Counted from the stretch's first letter, positions 1-12,431 are shown. The stretch is DNA of 64,000 bases from Petunia secreta (GCA_029990175.1 JARKIP010000053.1:13286001-13350000), one strand, 5' to 3'. Numbers and translations: made by a program. The notes: generated from the letters alone by a model not told the origin.

Positions 1-2
1 GC

Positions 3-692
3 CAAGCTGCTTCTCAAATTGCCCTGCAGGTCAGTGGCGGATTTAGACTAGACTCTAAGTGTATGCGAGTGAAAAATTGGAACATATATAAAGAACATAA
101 TCCACCGACTTTAAATTCTGGATTCGCCACTGTTGCAGGTTGCTTTAGACTATGCTTGTGGCTATAGTGGTGCTGACTGCTCAGCAATTCAGCCTAGTGG
201 CAGCTGCTACAATCCCAACACTCTCCAAGATCATGCTTCGTATGCATTCAACAGCTACTACCAGAAAAACCCAATTCCAAATAGCTGCAATTTTGATGGC
301 ACTGCTATTACCACCAACACTGATCCCAGTAAGCTACATTTGTTACTAGTCATGTCATATTTTGTTCATAATATGTTATTTAAGCACTTATTTGTGTGCA
401 GGTAGTGGTTCATGTCAATATCCATCAACAAGGTAAATTTAATTGTTATCATTTTAAACTTAACCCTGTTAGCACAGACAAATTCTGACTGAACTTGGAA
501 ATATGCAGCACAAGTGCCTCTATTTTGAACACAACTAATGCAAGTGGGTCGACAGTATTCGGTGCTGGACCAATCACACCATCTACATCACCAGCTGCTC
601 CGAAAATTAACTCTATAAATGATCACTGCTACATGTTAGCATACCTTGTGATACTGCTATCCTATCACTCTGCATTGAAAATATTTTCGTAG
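3..692 (+). CDS. X8-domain (callose-binding type) GPI-anchored protein, 3' part of gene
   Basis: Partial gene whose 5' end lies outside the window. The exons I read are 3-29, 139-328, 402-432 and 509-692 (stop TAG), with GT-AG introns at 30-138, 329-401 and 433-508 and an open frame throughout. The product has the X8 cysteine pattern: LDYACG, ADCSAI, GSCYNP, YAFNSYYQ, SCNFDGTA, then GSCQYPST split over two exons. X8 modules bind beta-1,3-glucan (callose); family members include plasmodesmal callose-binding proteins and tails of glucan endo-1,3-beta-glucosidases. After X8 comes a Ser/Thr/Pro-rich spacer and a hydrophobic C-terminus (MLAYLVILLSYHSALKIF), as expected for a GPI-anchor signal, so the protein is probably at the cell surface. 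It lacks a visible N-terminus, so a catalytic GH17 domain upstream cannot be excluded. The first visible intron is unusual (see the MITE entry). Confidence 0.87.
32..132. mobile_element. hAT-type MITE forming an intron
   Basis: A 101-bp element with imperfect terminal inverted repeats: the left end starts CAGTGGCGGATTTAGA and the reverse complement of the right end starts CAGTGGCGAATCCAGA (13 of 16 match). It is flanked by 8-bp direct repeats, ctgcaggt at 24-31 and ttgcaggt at 133-140 (7 of 8 match), the target duplication size of hAT elements. It has no coding capacity. Removing the element and one repeat restores an uninterrupted X8 reading frame. The element plus one repeat copy is exactly the 109-nt intron 30-138. 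Confidence 0.82.
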
Positions 693-1290
693 CATTGGCA
701 CTTGAAGACTACAAAAGACTGCAAGCTGTGTGGGCGTGTGGAGAGCTTTTAACAAGAGCTTACAGGATGAGGATTTATTAAAACTTGGAAAGAAAAAAAT
801 GGTCTATGAGTAGATGTCAATTTGTTAGAGTTGGCCTTTTTTTGGGTAAGAAAAGGTGAGCATGAACCCATGAAGACAACAAGACTAACGTATATAAGAG
901 ATTCCTGTAGAGTTACGAAGCAGCCAGGAGTCTAACCATGAGGAGGTTCAGCAAGGAAATAGATACAGGGGCAAAGGAGTAAGCCAAGTGAGACAGGAAA
1001 TCAGTTGAGAAGTTGGCTTCCCAATGTACATCTTACATTGTTGGAAAATTTTCTGTCTAGAGCAGTATATACTGAATGTAAGTTACCACATTATTATAAA
1101 GCATATTACAGTACGTAGTGATTTGGATGAAAGAACATATTCAAAGTTCTTCTTTATTTTGCTAAAGGTGGAGTAGGAATCATGCGTGAAAATAGTGTAA
1201 AATGGAATTATTCCACAGGCAGATTCTGAATGTAGAACAAAAGCAGACTGGTCATGAATAGCTTAGGTAAACGTACATTGGGTTTTGCAG
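693..1290. other. 3' flank of X8 gene, non-coding
   Basis: AT-rich sequence without a credible reading frame. It presumably contains the 3' UTR of the upstream gene. I see no clear transposon ends here. Confidence 0.5.
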
Positions 1291-1352
1291 ATAAAACAAA
1301 ACTATACTCCTTATTAATTCTGTAAAACAAAACTATACTCCTTATTAATTCT
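1291..1352. repeat. 31-bp tandem duplication abutting an LTR
   Basis: Positions 1291-1321 and 1322-1352 are two copies of a 31-bp unit, identical except for the first base. The second copy ends directly before the proposed LTR start TGTATTGG at 1353. Confidence 0.8.
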
Positions 1353-2157
1353 TGTATTGGCCAAATTTCGTCTGGACACTCAGTGACACGTGTACGATGC
1401 CATGGCAAGCATGGCGTGAATATAAGAGGCAAGTCAGAAGAGATTTCACTATGAAAAGCTAAACAACACCGAAGACGTGAGCTTGGCCGGCTCAGGATCC
1501 GAACACAATTATTCTGGAGACAAGAAGTTCGGTCATGAGCAGGAGATAAACTTTACCTCCAACCGACTCCTCTATTTTTGGGGAAGACATTGGAAGTGGA
1601 TAGCAACACTACCCGATCATGGAAAAGCGTGCTAGAAGTGGAGTCCAAATAGGGCTAGGTCTCTCCATCTATAAATAGGCCCCTACCCCCACATTGTAAA
1701 GGTTACGTTAAATATTATATTCATATTATGCTGTAAAATCTATTGATAGCTACTCTAATATACACTATCATTGTTCTATTGCATCAATACTTTGGTTTTG
1801 CTTTGGGGGAAAACATCATTCGTCCTCTTCACCGGAGTTCGAGCCATCCCAATTAATAAAATTTATTTGCTTTATTCTATCATTCTCATTATTTATTCAT
1901 ACTCTTTGATTACTCCCATCATTTTGTTTAGTTAGTCTTAATCTCGTTATCAATCTGCGGTTTTTACATGTTTAGCATTATCATTATCAATCAATCAGTC
2001 AATTTACTCGCCGTTTATTTCATTATCGATTAATTGTACAAATTGTCAATAAACGTAGGTTTAATAATTAAACCGTGAATCTCGATACAAAGGGTCGCTT
2101 GTGCCTCAACAAATAAAAATTTAATTGTAAAACTTAAATTGAATTTTAGGAAATACA
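1353..2157 (+). repeat. 5' LTR of Tat-lineage element
   Basis: It starts TGTATTGG and ends AAATACA, and is followed at once by TTTGGCACCCACCGCGGGG (2158-2176), a typical primer-binding site position for Tat elements. It holds a TATA box (CTATAAATAGG near 1669) and AT-rich downstream sequence with AATAAA near 1855. There is no second copy in the window, so the ends are inferred from the TG...CA pattern and the primer site. Confidence 0.6.
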
Positions 2158-2228
2158 TTTGGCACCCACCGCGGGGTTGTTCCGAGATTCATTGTTGATT
2201 TTACTTACGTTTTAATCATTTGTGTGCA

Positions 2229-3450
2229 ATGGCAGATGAGCAAGGAAACGCCACCGGGAACGTGCCACCAGTCAACACCAATGGTGTGTAGCCACATAAC
2301 CCTACTGATGGGGTCAACGTTCTAGTAGGCGGAGAAGCGACCAGTGAAACATTACAACAAGAACGAGATTAGTCTCCAGACCACACTGTAGCCAGTTCAC
2401 AGATGAATATGCCTTGTGGTCAGAGGCCCAATAAGGAAACCGCGGGTGGAACCACTTCCACTAATAGGAATATGTTTTTGAGAGAGTATATTAAGAAGCA
2501 GGACTGGCACTTTGAGAAGATAAGTGAACAGTTAGCAGCTCTGTCTGGCTCTGCAAGTCAAAGAGCGCACGTCTTCCTAGATTTTTAGGTACGGCCGTCG
2601 TGGCTACGAGAGATCCGTTCACTGTCATGACAGAAGGTAGGATGAAGGCTACGTTACATATGAGGTGGAATGATTAAGTGAATAAGAGGTTTAAATAGAT
2701 GAAGTTGTTTATGAAAAAGCTTCGAGGGGTTCCAATGCTAACGGAGGATGTGACGATGAAATCATTTTCAAAGCTGCTGTTTAAAGCAAGCGCTGCTCCA
2801 CTGCCAATTCCCAAAAAGTTCAAGTTGCTCGAATATTTGTGTAAATATGATGGCACCACTGATCTGAGGAACCACGTGCCTTGTTTGCGATAGCAGTGCA
2901 GGCAAACGACCTAACAGATGAAGAAATCAATTCAGTATGTTTGAAAAAGTTTTGTAAAACACGTAAAGGAGGAGCTTCAACATGGTATATGCAGTTGCTC
3001 GAAAATGAGATCTAAAGCTTTGATGAGATGGCAACAAAATTCATAAGAGCACATACGGGGGCTAACAAAGTGGAGAGGAGAGTAGAGGACATACTAAATA
3101 TAAAGCAACGATTGAATGAAACTATTAAAGAGTTTATGGACCGTTTTAAAAAGGAAAAGATGACCATCCCTCAGCTTGAGGAAAGATGGGCATGTTTGGC
3201 CTTTATGAATAATTTGAACAACAATGCATCGGAGTCTTGCAAAAAGTTGAGAGAAAGATTGAAAGAATGCACTCTGACCACATGGGATAATCTCTATCAT
3301 GAGTGCGACCCAAAAATGATAATGGAGGAAGAACGATTGCAATTGGATTTCTACAACAAATGTAATAGCCGCACAAAGTCCTCGCGAAGGGTGGAAGTTG
3401 ATAGGCAAAATTCTAGGACTCGATTTGAACCCTACAGATTCCCTCGTTAG
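2229..3450 (+). pseudogene. gag of Tat-lineage Ty3/gypsy element, broken
   Basis: The frame starts at an ATG 50 nt beyond the primer site (MADEQGNATG...) and soon meets in-frame stops. The recognisable gag core lies at 3028-3450, with FIRAHTGANK, NIKQRLNETIKEFMDRFK and LAFMNNLN, which match the retrotransposon gag (capsid) core family. A second piece at 2699-2893 includes FKLLEYLCKYDGTTDLRNHV, the usual segment before the capsid core. It would have built the virus-like particle. It is non-functional because of several stops and frame changes. Confidence 0.7.
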
Positions 3451-3739
3451 ACCGGAAGAGGATATGAGGCCGAAAGTTCACGAAGCCAACCTTAAAAAGG
3501 AGCCGTCGGGTCATCTTTGGTCCCAAAGGACCCATTGCCTCACATGATCACATAATACAACTTTTGTATTTCGAAAACTATGTTAGTCAATGAGTTGAGA
3601 GAAATGGGTGAAAAGGTGGTGAAATTTTTCTAGAGGATGAAAACTAACTCGGCCAGTGGAGGCATAAGTTAATGGTGTGGAGTAACTTATACAACCAAAC
3701 AATTTGCTAAGATTTTGTTTACATGAGACTAACCGACGT

Positions 3740-6700
3740 ACGAAGATATGTATGATGACATAGTGTTTGGGAATTTCAACTTCGATGAGCAGATACATCC
3801 CCGTCATGATGCCTTGGTAGTAACAATGAGAGTGGATGATGTAGATGTGAAGGGAGTATTTATAGATGCTGGCAATTGTATAGAGTGGTGGAACAATTGC
3901 AATTGTCCGATAAGATTATACCGAAGTCTACTGTGCTTTTGGGATTTGACAACTCAAATGAACAATTTTGGGAGAGATCTTATTAAAGACATACACGGAG
4001 GGAGTTAAGAATGAGACCGTTTTTCAGGTGATGGGTGGAGACATGGCTTATAATGTCATTCATGATCAGCCATGGAACCACGCGATGGGGGCAGTACCAT
4101 CCACTTTACATCAAGTTGTTAAGCTTCCGACTCCACAGAGAGTGCGCTAAATTAGATTGAACAGCAGACTGCTCACGAATATTATTCGGTGGAAGGAAAA
4201 TGCGGAGTCAATCCAGACCCCCGACAATAGCAATCAAAGCAACTGGAAACCTTGGCTGAACGGAATGAAGAGGAGCCAAGTCCTACAGATAAAGACTTCG
4301 CCATGATTTTTGCTTGCATCAGAGAATCGAACAAGCAAAAAGCTGAAGACTCGACCATAGAGGATTTGGAACAAGTAGTTTTATTTGAAGATTGGCCAGA
4401 TCGTAAAGTATATGTCGGGTCCGAGTTGGAACACGAATCAAAATTAATGATAATCTCCTTCCTTAAAGAACACTCAAATTGTTTTGCTTGGTCTTCTACA
4501 GACATGGTGGGAATAGATTCGAAGGTTACTACTCACAAGTTGAACGTCGATCCCTCACATCTATCAGTGAAACAAAACTAACGACCAAATGTGGGGTTTA
4601 AGAAAAAGTTATTGATGATTAAGTCACTAAGTTATTAAAAAATAGATTCATGAGAGAGGTGAAGTATGTGGAATGGCTGGCTAATATGATCATAGTTTTG
4701 AAGAAAAATGGAAAATGGAGGGTGTGTGTACTGCATCGACTTAAAAAAATCTTGTCCAAAAGATTCGTTCCCACTTCCTCACGTCGATCGGTTGATGAAT
4801 TCCATGGTGGGGCACGAAATGATGAGTTTTTTAGATGCGTACTCAGGATATAATTAGATACTAATGGAGCCCAAATACCAAGAAAAGACGTCGTCTATTA
4901 CAGACAAAGGGACTTACTGTTATATGATCATGCCTTTCCGCCTCAAAATGCCAGGGCTACCTATCAATGGTTGGTCACACAAAGGTTCAAAGATTTGATT
5001 AGGAAGATAATGGAGGTTTATATCGATGATATGTTAGTGAAATATTTGAAAGCAAAGGATCATTTGAGTAACTTGAAGGAAACATTTGAGTTATTTAGGC
5101 GATTCAACATGAAGCTGAACTAGGAGAAATGCGTTCAGAGTTGGGTCTGGAAAGTTCTTGGGTTTCATCATGTCGCAAAGAGGAATTGAGGTAAACCCAG
5201 ACAAGATCAAGGCTATCGATGACATCCCCGATGTGATGACAACGCTCAAAGAAGTGCAACGCTTGACCGGTCGAGTAGCTTATCTCAATAGGTTCATCTC
5301 GAGGTCATCCGGACGGTGCCATAAGTTCCTGTCTGTCCTGAAGAAAAACATAATTTTTGATTGAACGCCAGAGTTTAAGAAAGCTCTAAAGGATCTAAAG
5401 CATTACCTATCATACCCTTTGTTGCTTTCAAAACCAGTAGACGGGGAGGTTTTTCTTATATACCATGCCATTTTAAAAGTGACTGTAAGTGCAGTCCTTG
5501 TCCGGGAGGATGGAGGTAAAAAATTTCATATTGATTATGTTAGTAAAACTTTACCTTGATGCAGAAACTAGATATCTACACTTAGAGAAATTGGCATTAA
5601 CACTGGTTATAGTTGCACGAAAGCTAAGACCATATTTTCAGTGTCATTCTATTTTTGTCATTATTACTTTCTCTATTCGGAGTGTCTTACACATGCCATA
5701 TTTATCTAGAAGTCTAATGAAATGGGTGGTCGAGTTGCGTGAATATGACATCCCTTATCAACCTTACTCTGCAAACAAACCACAAGTATTAGCTGCTTTT
5801 GCAGCTGATTTTAGTGCAAGCATCCTTTTGGAGGCCAAAAAAGAAGAGTTGATGATGAAAGGCCCGGACCCCACAATTTAGACCCCCTACACGGACAACA
5901 CTTCCAATGTGAAGGGGGCCGGCCCTGGCATCGTACTCGTGGCACCAACAGGTGATAAATTATGGCCGTCGATCAAATTACATGTTTCCACTAACAATGA
6001 GACCGAATATAAGGTCATAGTTGCAGGTCTTGAATTAGCCAAGGAGTTAAAAATCGAAAGACTTGAAATCAAAAGTGACTCCCAACTAGATATTAACTAG
6101 ATCCAAGGAGATTTTCCGCCTGGAACCAAGAATGCAACATTTCTTGGCAAAGATAAAAATATTCTAACTTCTTTTCAGGAGTGGGAGATAATGCAAATCC
6201 CAACAGAAGAGAATGTTGAGGTCGATGCCCTGGCCAATCTTGGGTCATCATCAAAGTAGAGAACAGTCACAACAGATCATTTATTTACTTGTTCGGTTCA
6301 GCTATTAACCAAACTCGAAATGAGGTAAACACTGTCAACCGAACTTTGGATTGGAAAAACAAGTTTCTTTCTTACTTGCATGTAAGTACACTTCCCAAAG
6401 ACAAGAAAGTTGCCCATGCAAAGCTAAAGCGGTTTGATAATGCCTCATGGACAACGTGCTCTATAGGGGAATGTATAATGATCTTTTAGCAAGATGCTTG
6501 GGCCTTAGGCAGTCTGGTTATGTGGTGAGGGAGGTTCATGAAGGCAAGTGTGGCAACTACTCGGGGAGCAAGTCTCTAGTATGGAGGTTGATCAGAACAG
6601 CTATTATTGGCCGACCATGGGGAAAGACGCCAAAATCTTTGTCCAAAAATGCGACAAGTACTAGCGTTTTGGGAATCTTCTCCATTAGCAAGCGGTGCCC

Positions 6701-7450
6701 ATTCATTCGGTCACCTCACCTTAGCCGTTTATGATGTGAGGGATGGATTTAGTCAGGTCGCTTCCAGCTGCACCTGGTAAGGTAAAATATATTTTGGTTT
6801 TGACTGACTATTTTTCTAAGTGGGTGGAAGCAGCTGGTCTAAAAAATAAGAGAGAAAGAAATCATTGATTTTATATGGAAGAACATCATTTGCCGGTTTG
6901 AGAAGGAGATCACCTATTACAACGTCAAGAAATTTGTTGGGAGGCAGATAATAGGTTTCTTTGCAAAATGCGGGATCAAGAGGATAACATCAACCCCTTA
7001 TCACCCAAGTGCAAACGAACAGGCAGCAGAGTCTTCCAACAAGACAGTTTTTTAGTACTAGAAGAAAAAGTTGACAAATCAAAGGGAAACTAGCCGGATG
7101 AACTTCTGAACGCATTGTGGGATCACCGGACTACAATGAAGAACAATATCGGGGAAACTCTATTCTCACTTGTCTATGAGTCTAAAGCTCTGGTTTGTGT
7201 GGAAGTTGGTGAACTAATTCTTCTATCCGTCCATTCTACCATCAAGTCAAACAAGGAAGCTATGTTGATCAGGTTGGATTTGCTCGAAGGCAAGAGAGAA
7301 ATAGCTCTGGTCCGAATAGCAGCACAAAAGGAAAGGACGAAGGATTACTTCAATAAAAAAGTCAGGTGTTAAAATTTCAGTGCAAGGTGATTATGTCTTG
7401 AAAAAAAGATGCCCAAACCAGGGGAACCCAACAAAGGAAAACTGGGAAAC
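3740..7450 (+). pseudogene. pol of Tat-lineage Ty3/gypsy element, broken
   Basis: Remnants in order: protease region 3748-4150 (DMAYNVI...PWNHAMGAVPSTLHQ); reverse transcriptase 4640-5360 (KKNGKWRVCV, then VYIDDMLVK near 5018, and GFIMSQRGIEVNPDKIKAI); classical RNase H about 5390-5870; a second RNase H about 5880-6100 (YTDNTSNVKGAGPG, NETEYKVIVAGLELAKEL, KSDSQL); integrase about 6440-7450 (LTDYFSKWVEAAGL near 6790 and TSTPYHPSANEQA near 6990). The second RNase H is the mark of the Tat lineage. Stops and frameshifts occur in every domain, so no product is expected. Confidence 0.72.
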
Positions 7451-8359
7451 AATTGGGCGGGACCTTACCAAATTGCTAGAGTGGTCGGTAAGGAACCTAC
7501 TGGTTGGAGAAATTGAATTTAAAACTAGTTCCATTCAATTAGAAAATAACATAATTAAAGAAGTATTACTTCTAAGTACTTGGTATCTTATACTTTGTAC
7601 TTTAAACAGTTCTGTTTTTATTCCATTTCAACTTCATTCTAATTCGAGTAAATATATTATTGCTTTTGGTGCTAATACTTTTAGATGATAGGCACAGTTG
7701 GAATCGAGTGATGACACACATCACCCATGAAAATATTAGCCTTTGATGCTCCAAACTCTGGGTCAATAAGTCTGACGAAACATTCTAATATGGTCTTCAT
7801 GTTTAAGTCAACCCCATTTCTTTTCCTTCCTTCCTCAGTTTAGGAAAGCAATTTGGAAAGGAACGCAACAAAACTTGTCTTCCAGTATCGGATTCCTCAT
7901 TCTTCGCACCCGAACACTATGGAGGGATAATGAAGATGGAAGTTGATCAATTGCTTGAAGATCGGGCACTGCCCAGATACCGGGGACTGTCCACATACAA
8001 ACAAATTCTTGAAACTTTGTTTGAAGCTATCAACTACAAGTGATACACCGGGGTCTGATCGTCCGAAACTAGTGAAACACACTCACATGGGGACTGTTTG
8101 AGTTTAGATGTAGCATCATTATATGAACGGTCTTATAGCGACCAAGTAAAGGTTTTATTATATAAAAAAATGCCTCAAATGGCCAAGTGTAAAATCCAGC
8201 CACCATCAAAGGCCGAGAACGTCATGTATTAAGCGCCCGAATAAACTATCAATAAAATCATACTTCACGCCTAAAGCACTCAGCATCACTTACTAGGCTA
8301 GTTAAATGGCTAAGTTTCGATTATTTCTCTGCTTTTAATTATTTCATTCTGAACTGAAT
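7451..8359. other. 3' non-coding remainder of Tat element
   Basis: No credible gene. The segment holds short purine tracts and repeated words such as GGGGACTGT (near 7982 and 8092), which can occur near polypurine tracts. No LTR copy follows. Its exact end against the LINE is uncertain. Confidence 0.35.
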
Positions 8360-10340
8360 GTTTGAAAAATTATTGCTTTCATATGAAAGTGAGACGTCGT
8401 TCTTCACTACGCACTATCACACTGGATGCCCCCCCTTCCCTCTTTTCAATTACAACTCCACTTGCTTTGCTGGAGCTTCCATTGATTACATTCATTGGAC
8501 TCTTGTTATTGTTGTTGTTGCCCATACTGATTATTCTGTCTTTCAGATTGTAGCTACTTGCACTGGTCCCATGTTCTTGTTCATTGCTTGTCTTTTCCTC
8601 CTCATCTAGTTCCTCAAATGAGTTTCTAGTGGACATTTCTTGCTATTGAGTATCAGTTCTCTTATGTTTTTTGAGAGATCCCTGTGGTCCCTGCTTAGTC
8701 ACTATTTGCTTGTCTCCTGTTGGGTTCTTGACTGCAATCTGCCCCTTCTATATTTCCTGATCTGGTTTAGTGTTCTGAGGTACCTGGTGCTGACCCATCC
8801 TCCTTCTATCTGCCTATGCTTCAACTTTTTTTTTTAAGTCTTCTGCATTCTGTGATCTCATGTACAAAATTTTTGCAGCTGGTACATATTACAAGCTTCC
8901 ATCATATACTAGAGCTTGTTTGATTATTTTCCCATACTCATTTTCAAACATGATTTCTAGTGGATACACTTTGTTTAGAGGCATTTCCACCAGGATCCTA
9001 GCAAATTTGAGTCTATCCCTTTGTGTAGTGGCCTTATCTGCTTTCAATGGAATCCCTACTAAGCTAGCAATTTTTGTCAGTGCAGCTTTACCCCAGTACT
9101 TGACATCTAGTCCTGGTAATCTAATCCAGATTGGCACATTTACTGTTGGCTCCTTTGTAATGTTTATCTCAGGTCTCTATGGCTTTACCACAATTGGTTT
9201 CCTGTCGAGCATTTGAACACCTTGTTCCACTGCTATCCCTCTGCTCTCTACAGTATGAAACCTTACTAGGAACACACCCCTATTTACCATTGCTATTTTG
9301 TCAATTCCCATCCCCTTCCATATTCTTTGAAAATAACCATCCATAACATTTTGGTGTGGGTTCGATCCTAATACATATCATACTATTGTTGTGCTCCGAT
9401 GCTCTACTTCCTCTTTTATATCTTCTGGGGTACTGTTATTGTTCTCAGATCTTTTCTCATTACTACTTAAGTCAAAGCCCTCCTCTACTGGAACATTTCT
9501 CACTACTTTACTCCACAAATTAGTTGAGATTGTTTCTAGGGTTTGCACCTTACCAGATTTTGGGGATCAATCTATCTATTCTTCTGCTATGTCGGCCCAT
9601 GCTTTTTTTCCTTGTTTCTCCAAACTTTTTGTCGTCGATTTGTTGCATTCTGCTGGTGTATTGGTTTGGCTTAACGTGAACGGGATGATTCCATGTAACA
9701 CATTGATGTTCATGGTTTTCTTTGTATCACTCGATTGTGGAACTGCTATTTTTTCCTCAACTCCCCTGATGTGGTTGCCATCACAATTACTCCTCTTCAC
9801 CCTATCTCTATATTCGTATTAACTCTTTGGATCCATTGCCCTCTCCCCCTCAGTTTTGGATTTCTTAGTCATTTCAGTGATCGCCGATGATCAGCCGGCA
9901 CCGAGAAGGAATCATATTCCTAGAGAGAGAAAAGCACCCTTTAGAGATTACCACAATACGAAAAAATGAAAAAATATACACAAGACATACGTATACACAA
10001 TATATACAAAAAATTATTTAACCTTCAAATCGCCACCAAAAATCATAATAGATTACCACAATAACCATCACATATTACACCAAAAACCATGTTCTGTTTA
10101 AAAAAAAAAAGAGGAATAAGAATGAGCGCAACAGATCGATGAGGCAGCAATTGCAGTAGCAACAACGAGGCAATAACAGTAGCAATGAAGTAGATCTGGA
10201 GAAGAAGAAGAGTCAGAGAAGAGGAAGTATTAACCAAAATAGAAGAAAAATTTGGAGAGGAAGATGACAAATCTAGTAGAAGGAATCGATGGAGTGGAGG
10301 AATGAGGTGGTCGGCGGCTGGGTGAAGGAGAGAGAGAAGG
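8360..10340 (-). mobile_element. L1-like LINE fragment: 5' region and ORF1
   Basis: Read on the minus strand, a broken frame runs from about 9840 to 8379. Between about 9400 and 8890 it matches the DUF4283 domain typical of plant LINE ORF1 proteins: GYFQRIWKGMGIDKIA, then MPIWIRLPGLDVKYWGKAAL, then ASLVGIPLKADKATTQRDRL. A polar Asn- and Ser-rich tail follows. Several in-frame stops break it. Upstream (9850-10340 on the minus strand) is a CT- and CA-rich non-coding stretch that could be the LINE 5' UTR. ORF2 (endonuclease and RT) is absent. A host DUF4283 gene is a less likely alternative. Confidence 0.62.
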
Positions 10341-10439
10341 ATCTTTTTTTACCAAAACTATATTTTGTAATAATATTTTAAATTAGCGTTACACTTTGAA
10401 AGTCTAAAAGTGTCGGTATATCGTGTATTTCCTCCATCT

Positions 10440-11190
10440 CGATTTATGTAAAGGTGTGATACGAACTGAAAAAACCATCAATAACTTGGAGCCTTAATCT
10501 TATCCATCAAGAGTTCTAAGGACATAAATGAATTATGGCTAGATGAGTTGAAGGCTCAAAGAATGTTGATGTGGAAGTTCAAGCTTGCAGGATTTTGAAA
10601 GACAATGCACGTCATGATCGCGAAGAAGTAGAGCGCGTTCGCGAGGAAGCTTTCAATCACAGTCCGCAATCACAAGAAGATAGAGTGCAGTCCCATGAAG
10701 CCTCAAGTTACATTCCGCGGTTGCAAGACCTCAGGCGAGGTCGCGAAGAAGGGCCCTCCTAGGAAATTTAATGACATTAGTGATTCGACCATTTTTAGTC
10801 ATTTAATAATTATCCTAGGTTATATATATATATATATATATATATTAGTAGCATTAGGGTTAATTAGCCTAAGACTAGTTGGATGATTGTTGATTACTCT
10901 TTTGAAAATGTTTATGGGTTGTATCTTTTTATCTTTTCTAGAGTCTATCTTGGATTTTTCATGTGTGATATTATCCATGGTATGAGTTCAAGTCTCTTCA
11001 CCCTTGGATGTTATTCTTGTTTGATTGCTAATTAATAGGGTAAAGTTTGAGTCTTAGTTTGATTGATTGCATGTTAACTCGATTTTTGTCCTTTCATTCT
11101 TCACTTCTATCTCATATCTCTTGTATCTTTATTTTTTGTTGTAAATTCTTGTCTTTCAATTTCAATTTCATATCAAGGTGGTTGAATGAC
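10440..11190. repeat. LTR-like remnant with (TA)n microsatellite
   Basis: Non-coding. The part at 10570-10765 contains CG-rich words (CGCGAAGAAG, GCGTTCGCGAGG, CGAGGTCGCGAAGAAGG) that I associate with solanaceous gypsy LTRs (inference). A (TA)n tract lies at about 10820-10846. No paired copy or target duplication was found. Confidence 0.35.
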
Positions 11191-11194
11191 CATG

Positions 11195-11372
11195 GATTTA
11201 AGAAATAAAAGAAGACTTTTACAACTTGTGGTGTAACATAAATATTAAAAATTTGTATGGCTGCGAATTATCTCATAAAGATAAATTATTACTTAATACA
11301 TAAATGTATCATTCTTTTTTAGATTGACAAAAAAGGAATGAACTTCACATAAATTGAGTAGCTAGAGTAGTA
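11195..11372. mobile_element. Solanaceae MITE remnant
   Basis: Contains, in order, TTTAAGAAATAAAAGAAGAC, ACAACTTGTGGTGTAACATA, TGTATCATTC, AAAAAGGAATGAA and TTCACATAAATTGAG. This arrangement is familiar from abundant Stowaway-like solanaceous MITEs ending in a CCCTCCGT-type repeat. A possible opposite end (CCTCCATCTCGATTTATGT) lies at about 10433, so a later insertion may have split the element. This is recognition from memory, not a search. Confidence 0.4.
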
Positions 11373-11623
11373 AAGCCCTCTAAATCGTCAATTGAAGTAA
11401 ATTAATTTTTTTATATTTATTAAGATGAATACATAATTTGAATCAAAATTATAAATTCTGCAGAACCTTCGTAATCCCTTCTAGCTTTGCCCATGCTCTA
11501 CTCTTTAGTTATAAGTTACGCGAGTTTCTACCCAATGAGTACATGCATTAGACAAGTTAACAACTGTGGTTGGCTATGTTTCACCTCAAAAGATCCCTTT
11601 AAAATGATACTAAATAGACTGAG

Positions 11624-12205
11624 TGTGTTGGCCTAAATCGAGATAGGACAACAAATCGAATATATTTTGAGGTTAAATGATAATTTGTCTGTATGAAAGT
11701 TATGATCGAGCTAAGATTGAATTTAAACGAGACAAATGCTTAATGGAATAAACGAGGCAAGAAATAAACAAGCTGGTAAAACAAGATAAAGCTTAAGAAT
11801 ATAAGTCAAGTATTGTATTTTTTGATGTCCTGCTTTATTACAAATGAGTCTTATTTATAATCAAAGAAAAGAATAACATTTTAGCTTTAATAATTATGAC
11901 TTTATGCCCATTACTCCATATTTGATCGTGGTCAGCTCATGATCATTTCCTTAAATGCCAGAGCAACGGTCGACAGTTACAAAGGTCAGACTTTATTCGG
12001 TGACGTGTTGTGCTTGCCTGGGGATCACGTTGTGGTGATGATCTCTCCGAGCTTGATGCTTCGAACTTAGTTTTCCTCATTCCTCGAGATGGCTTTCCGA
12101 GATGGAGAGTCGTGTCGCTTTCCTTCATGGACTCGCTTCGTAAAGCAGCCCCATATTAGGTCTCGAGCCTTTGCTCGAGCCCTCGGTGATTTTTCATCCA
12201 ATACA
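11624..12205 (-). repeat. 3' LTR of Tat derivative
   Basis: On the + strand it reads TGTGTTGGCC to CCAATACA. It aligns over its whole length with the copy at 18230-18811, with scattered substitutions and matching length. The ends TGTRTTGG and CCAATACA are inverted repeats, as expected for LTR termini. Confidence 0.85.
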
Positions 12206-12431
12206 GATAGTCCACCCACTACTCGAGTATTTGCCAGATCTTTCGAGGAGTAGAATAAATTTTAGGCGGGAAATCGACGTGGTTTTTTTTGCACAGTGAA
12301 TTTTGAAAGCGGCGGTTGTCACTCCATATTCCTATCAATCATGCGTGGCGATCATTGATTGGGAACGATATCCTGTTTTGCCTTTCCTGTACAATTGTAA
12401 TCATGGCATTTTAACCTATATATAGTTACGC

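Larger units (their letters stand above)
1353..8350 (+). mobile_element. Degenerate Ty3/gypsy (Tat-lineage) retrotransposon, 3' LTR missing
   Basis: Element in the order 5' LTR, primer site, gag, protease, RT, RNase H, second (archaeal-type) RNase H, integrase. The two RNase H domains and the gag/protease sequence, which resembles that of the element at 11624-18811, indicate the Tat lineage. The reading frames carry many stops and frameshifts. No 3' LTR matching 1353-2157 is visible before the LINE starts near 8360, so the element is truncated or was cut by later insertion. Confidence 0.75.

Noticed and set aside
8358..9822. + strand frames of 80-140 residues rich in Leu, Ser and Phe
   Set aside because: They are antisense to the LINE ORF1 remnant, whose DUF4283 match on the minus strand explains the open frames.
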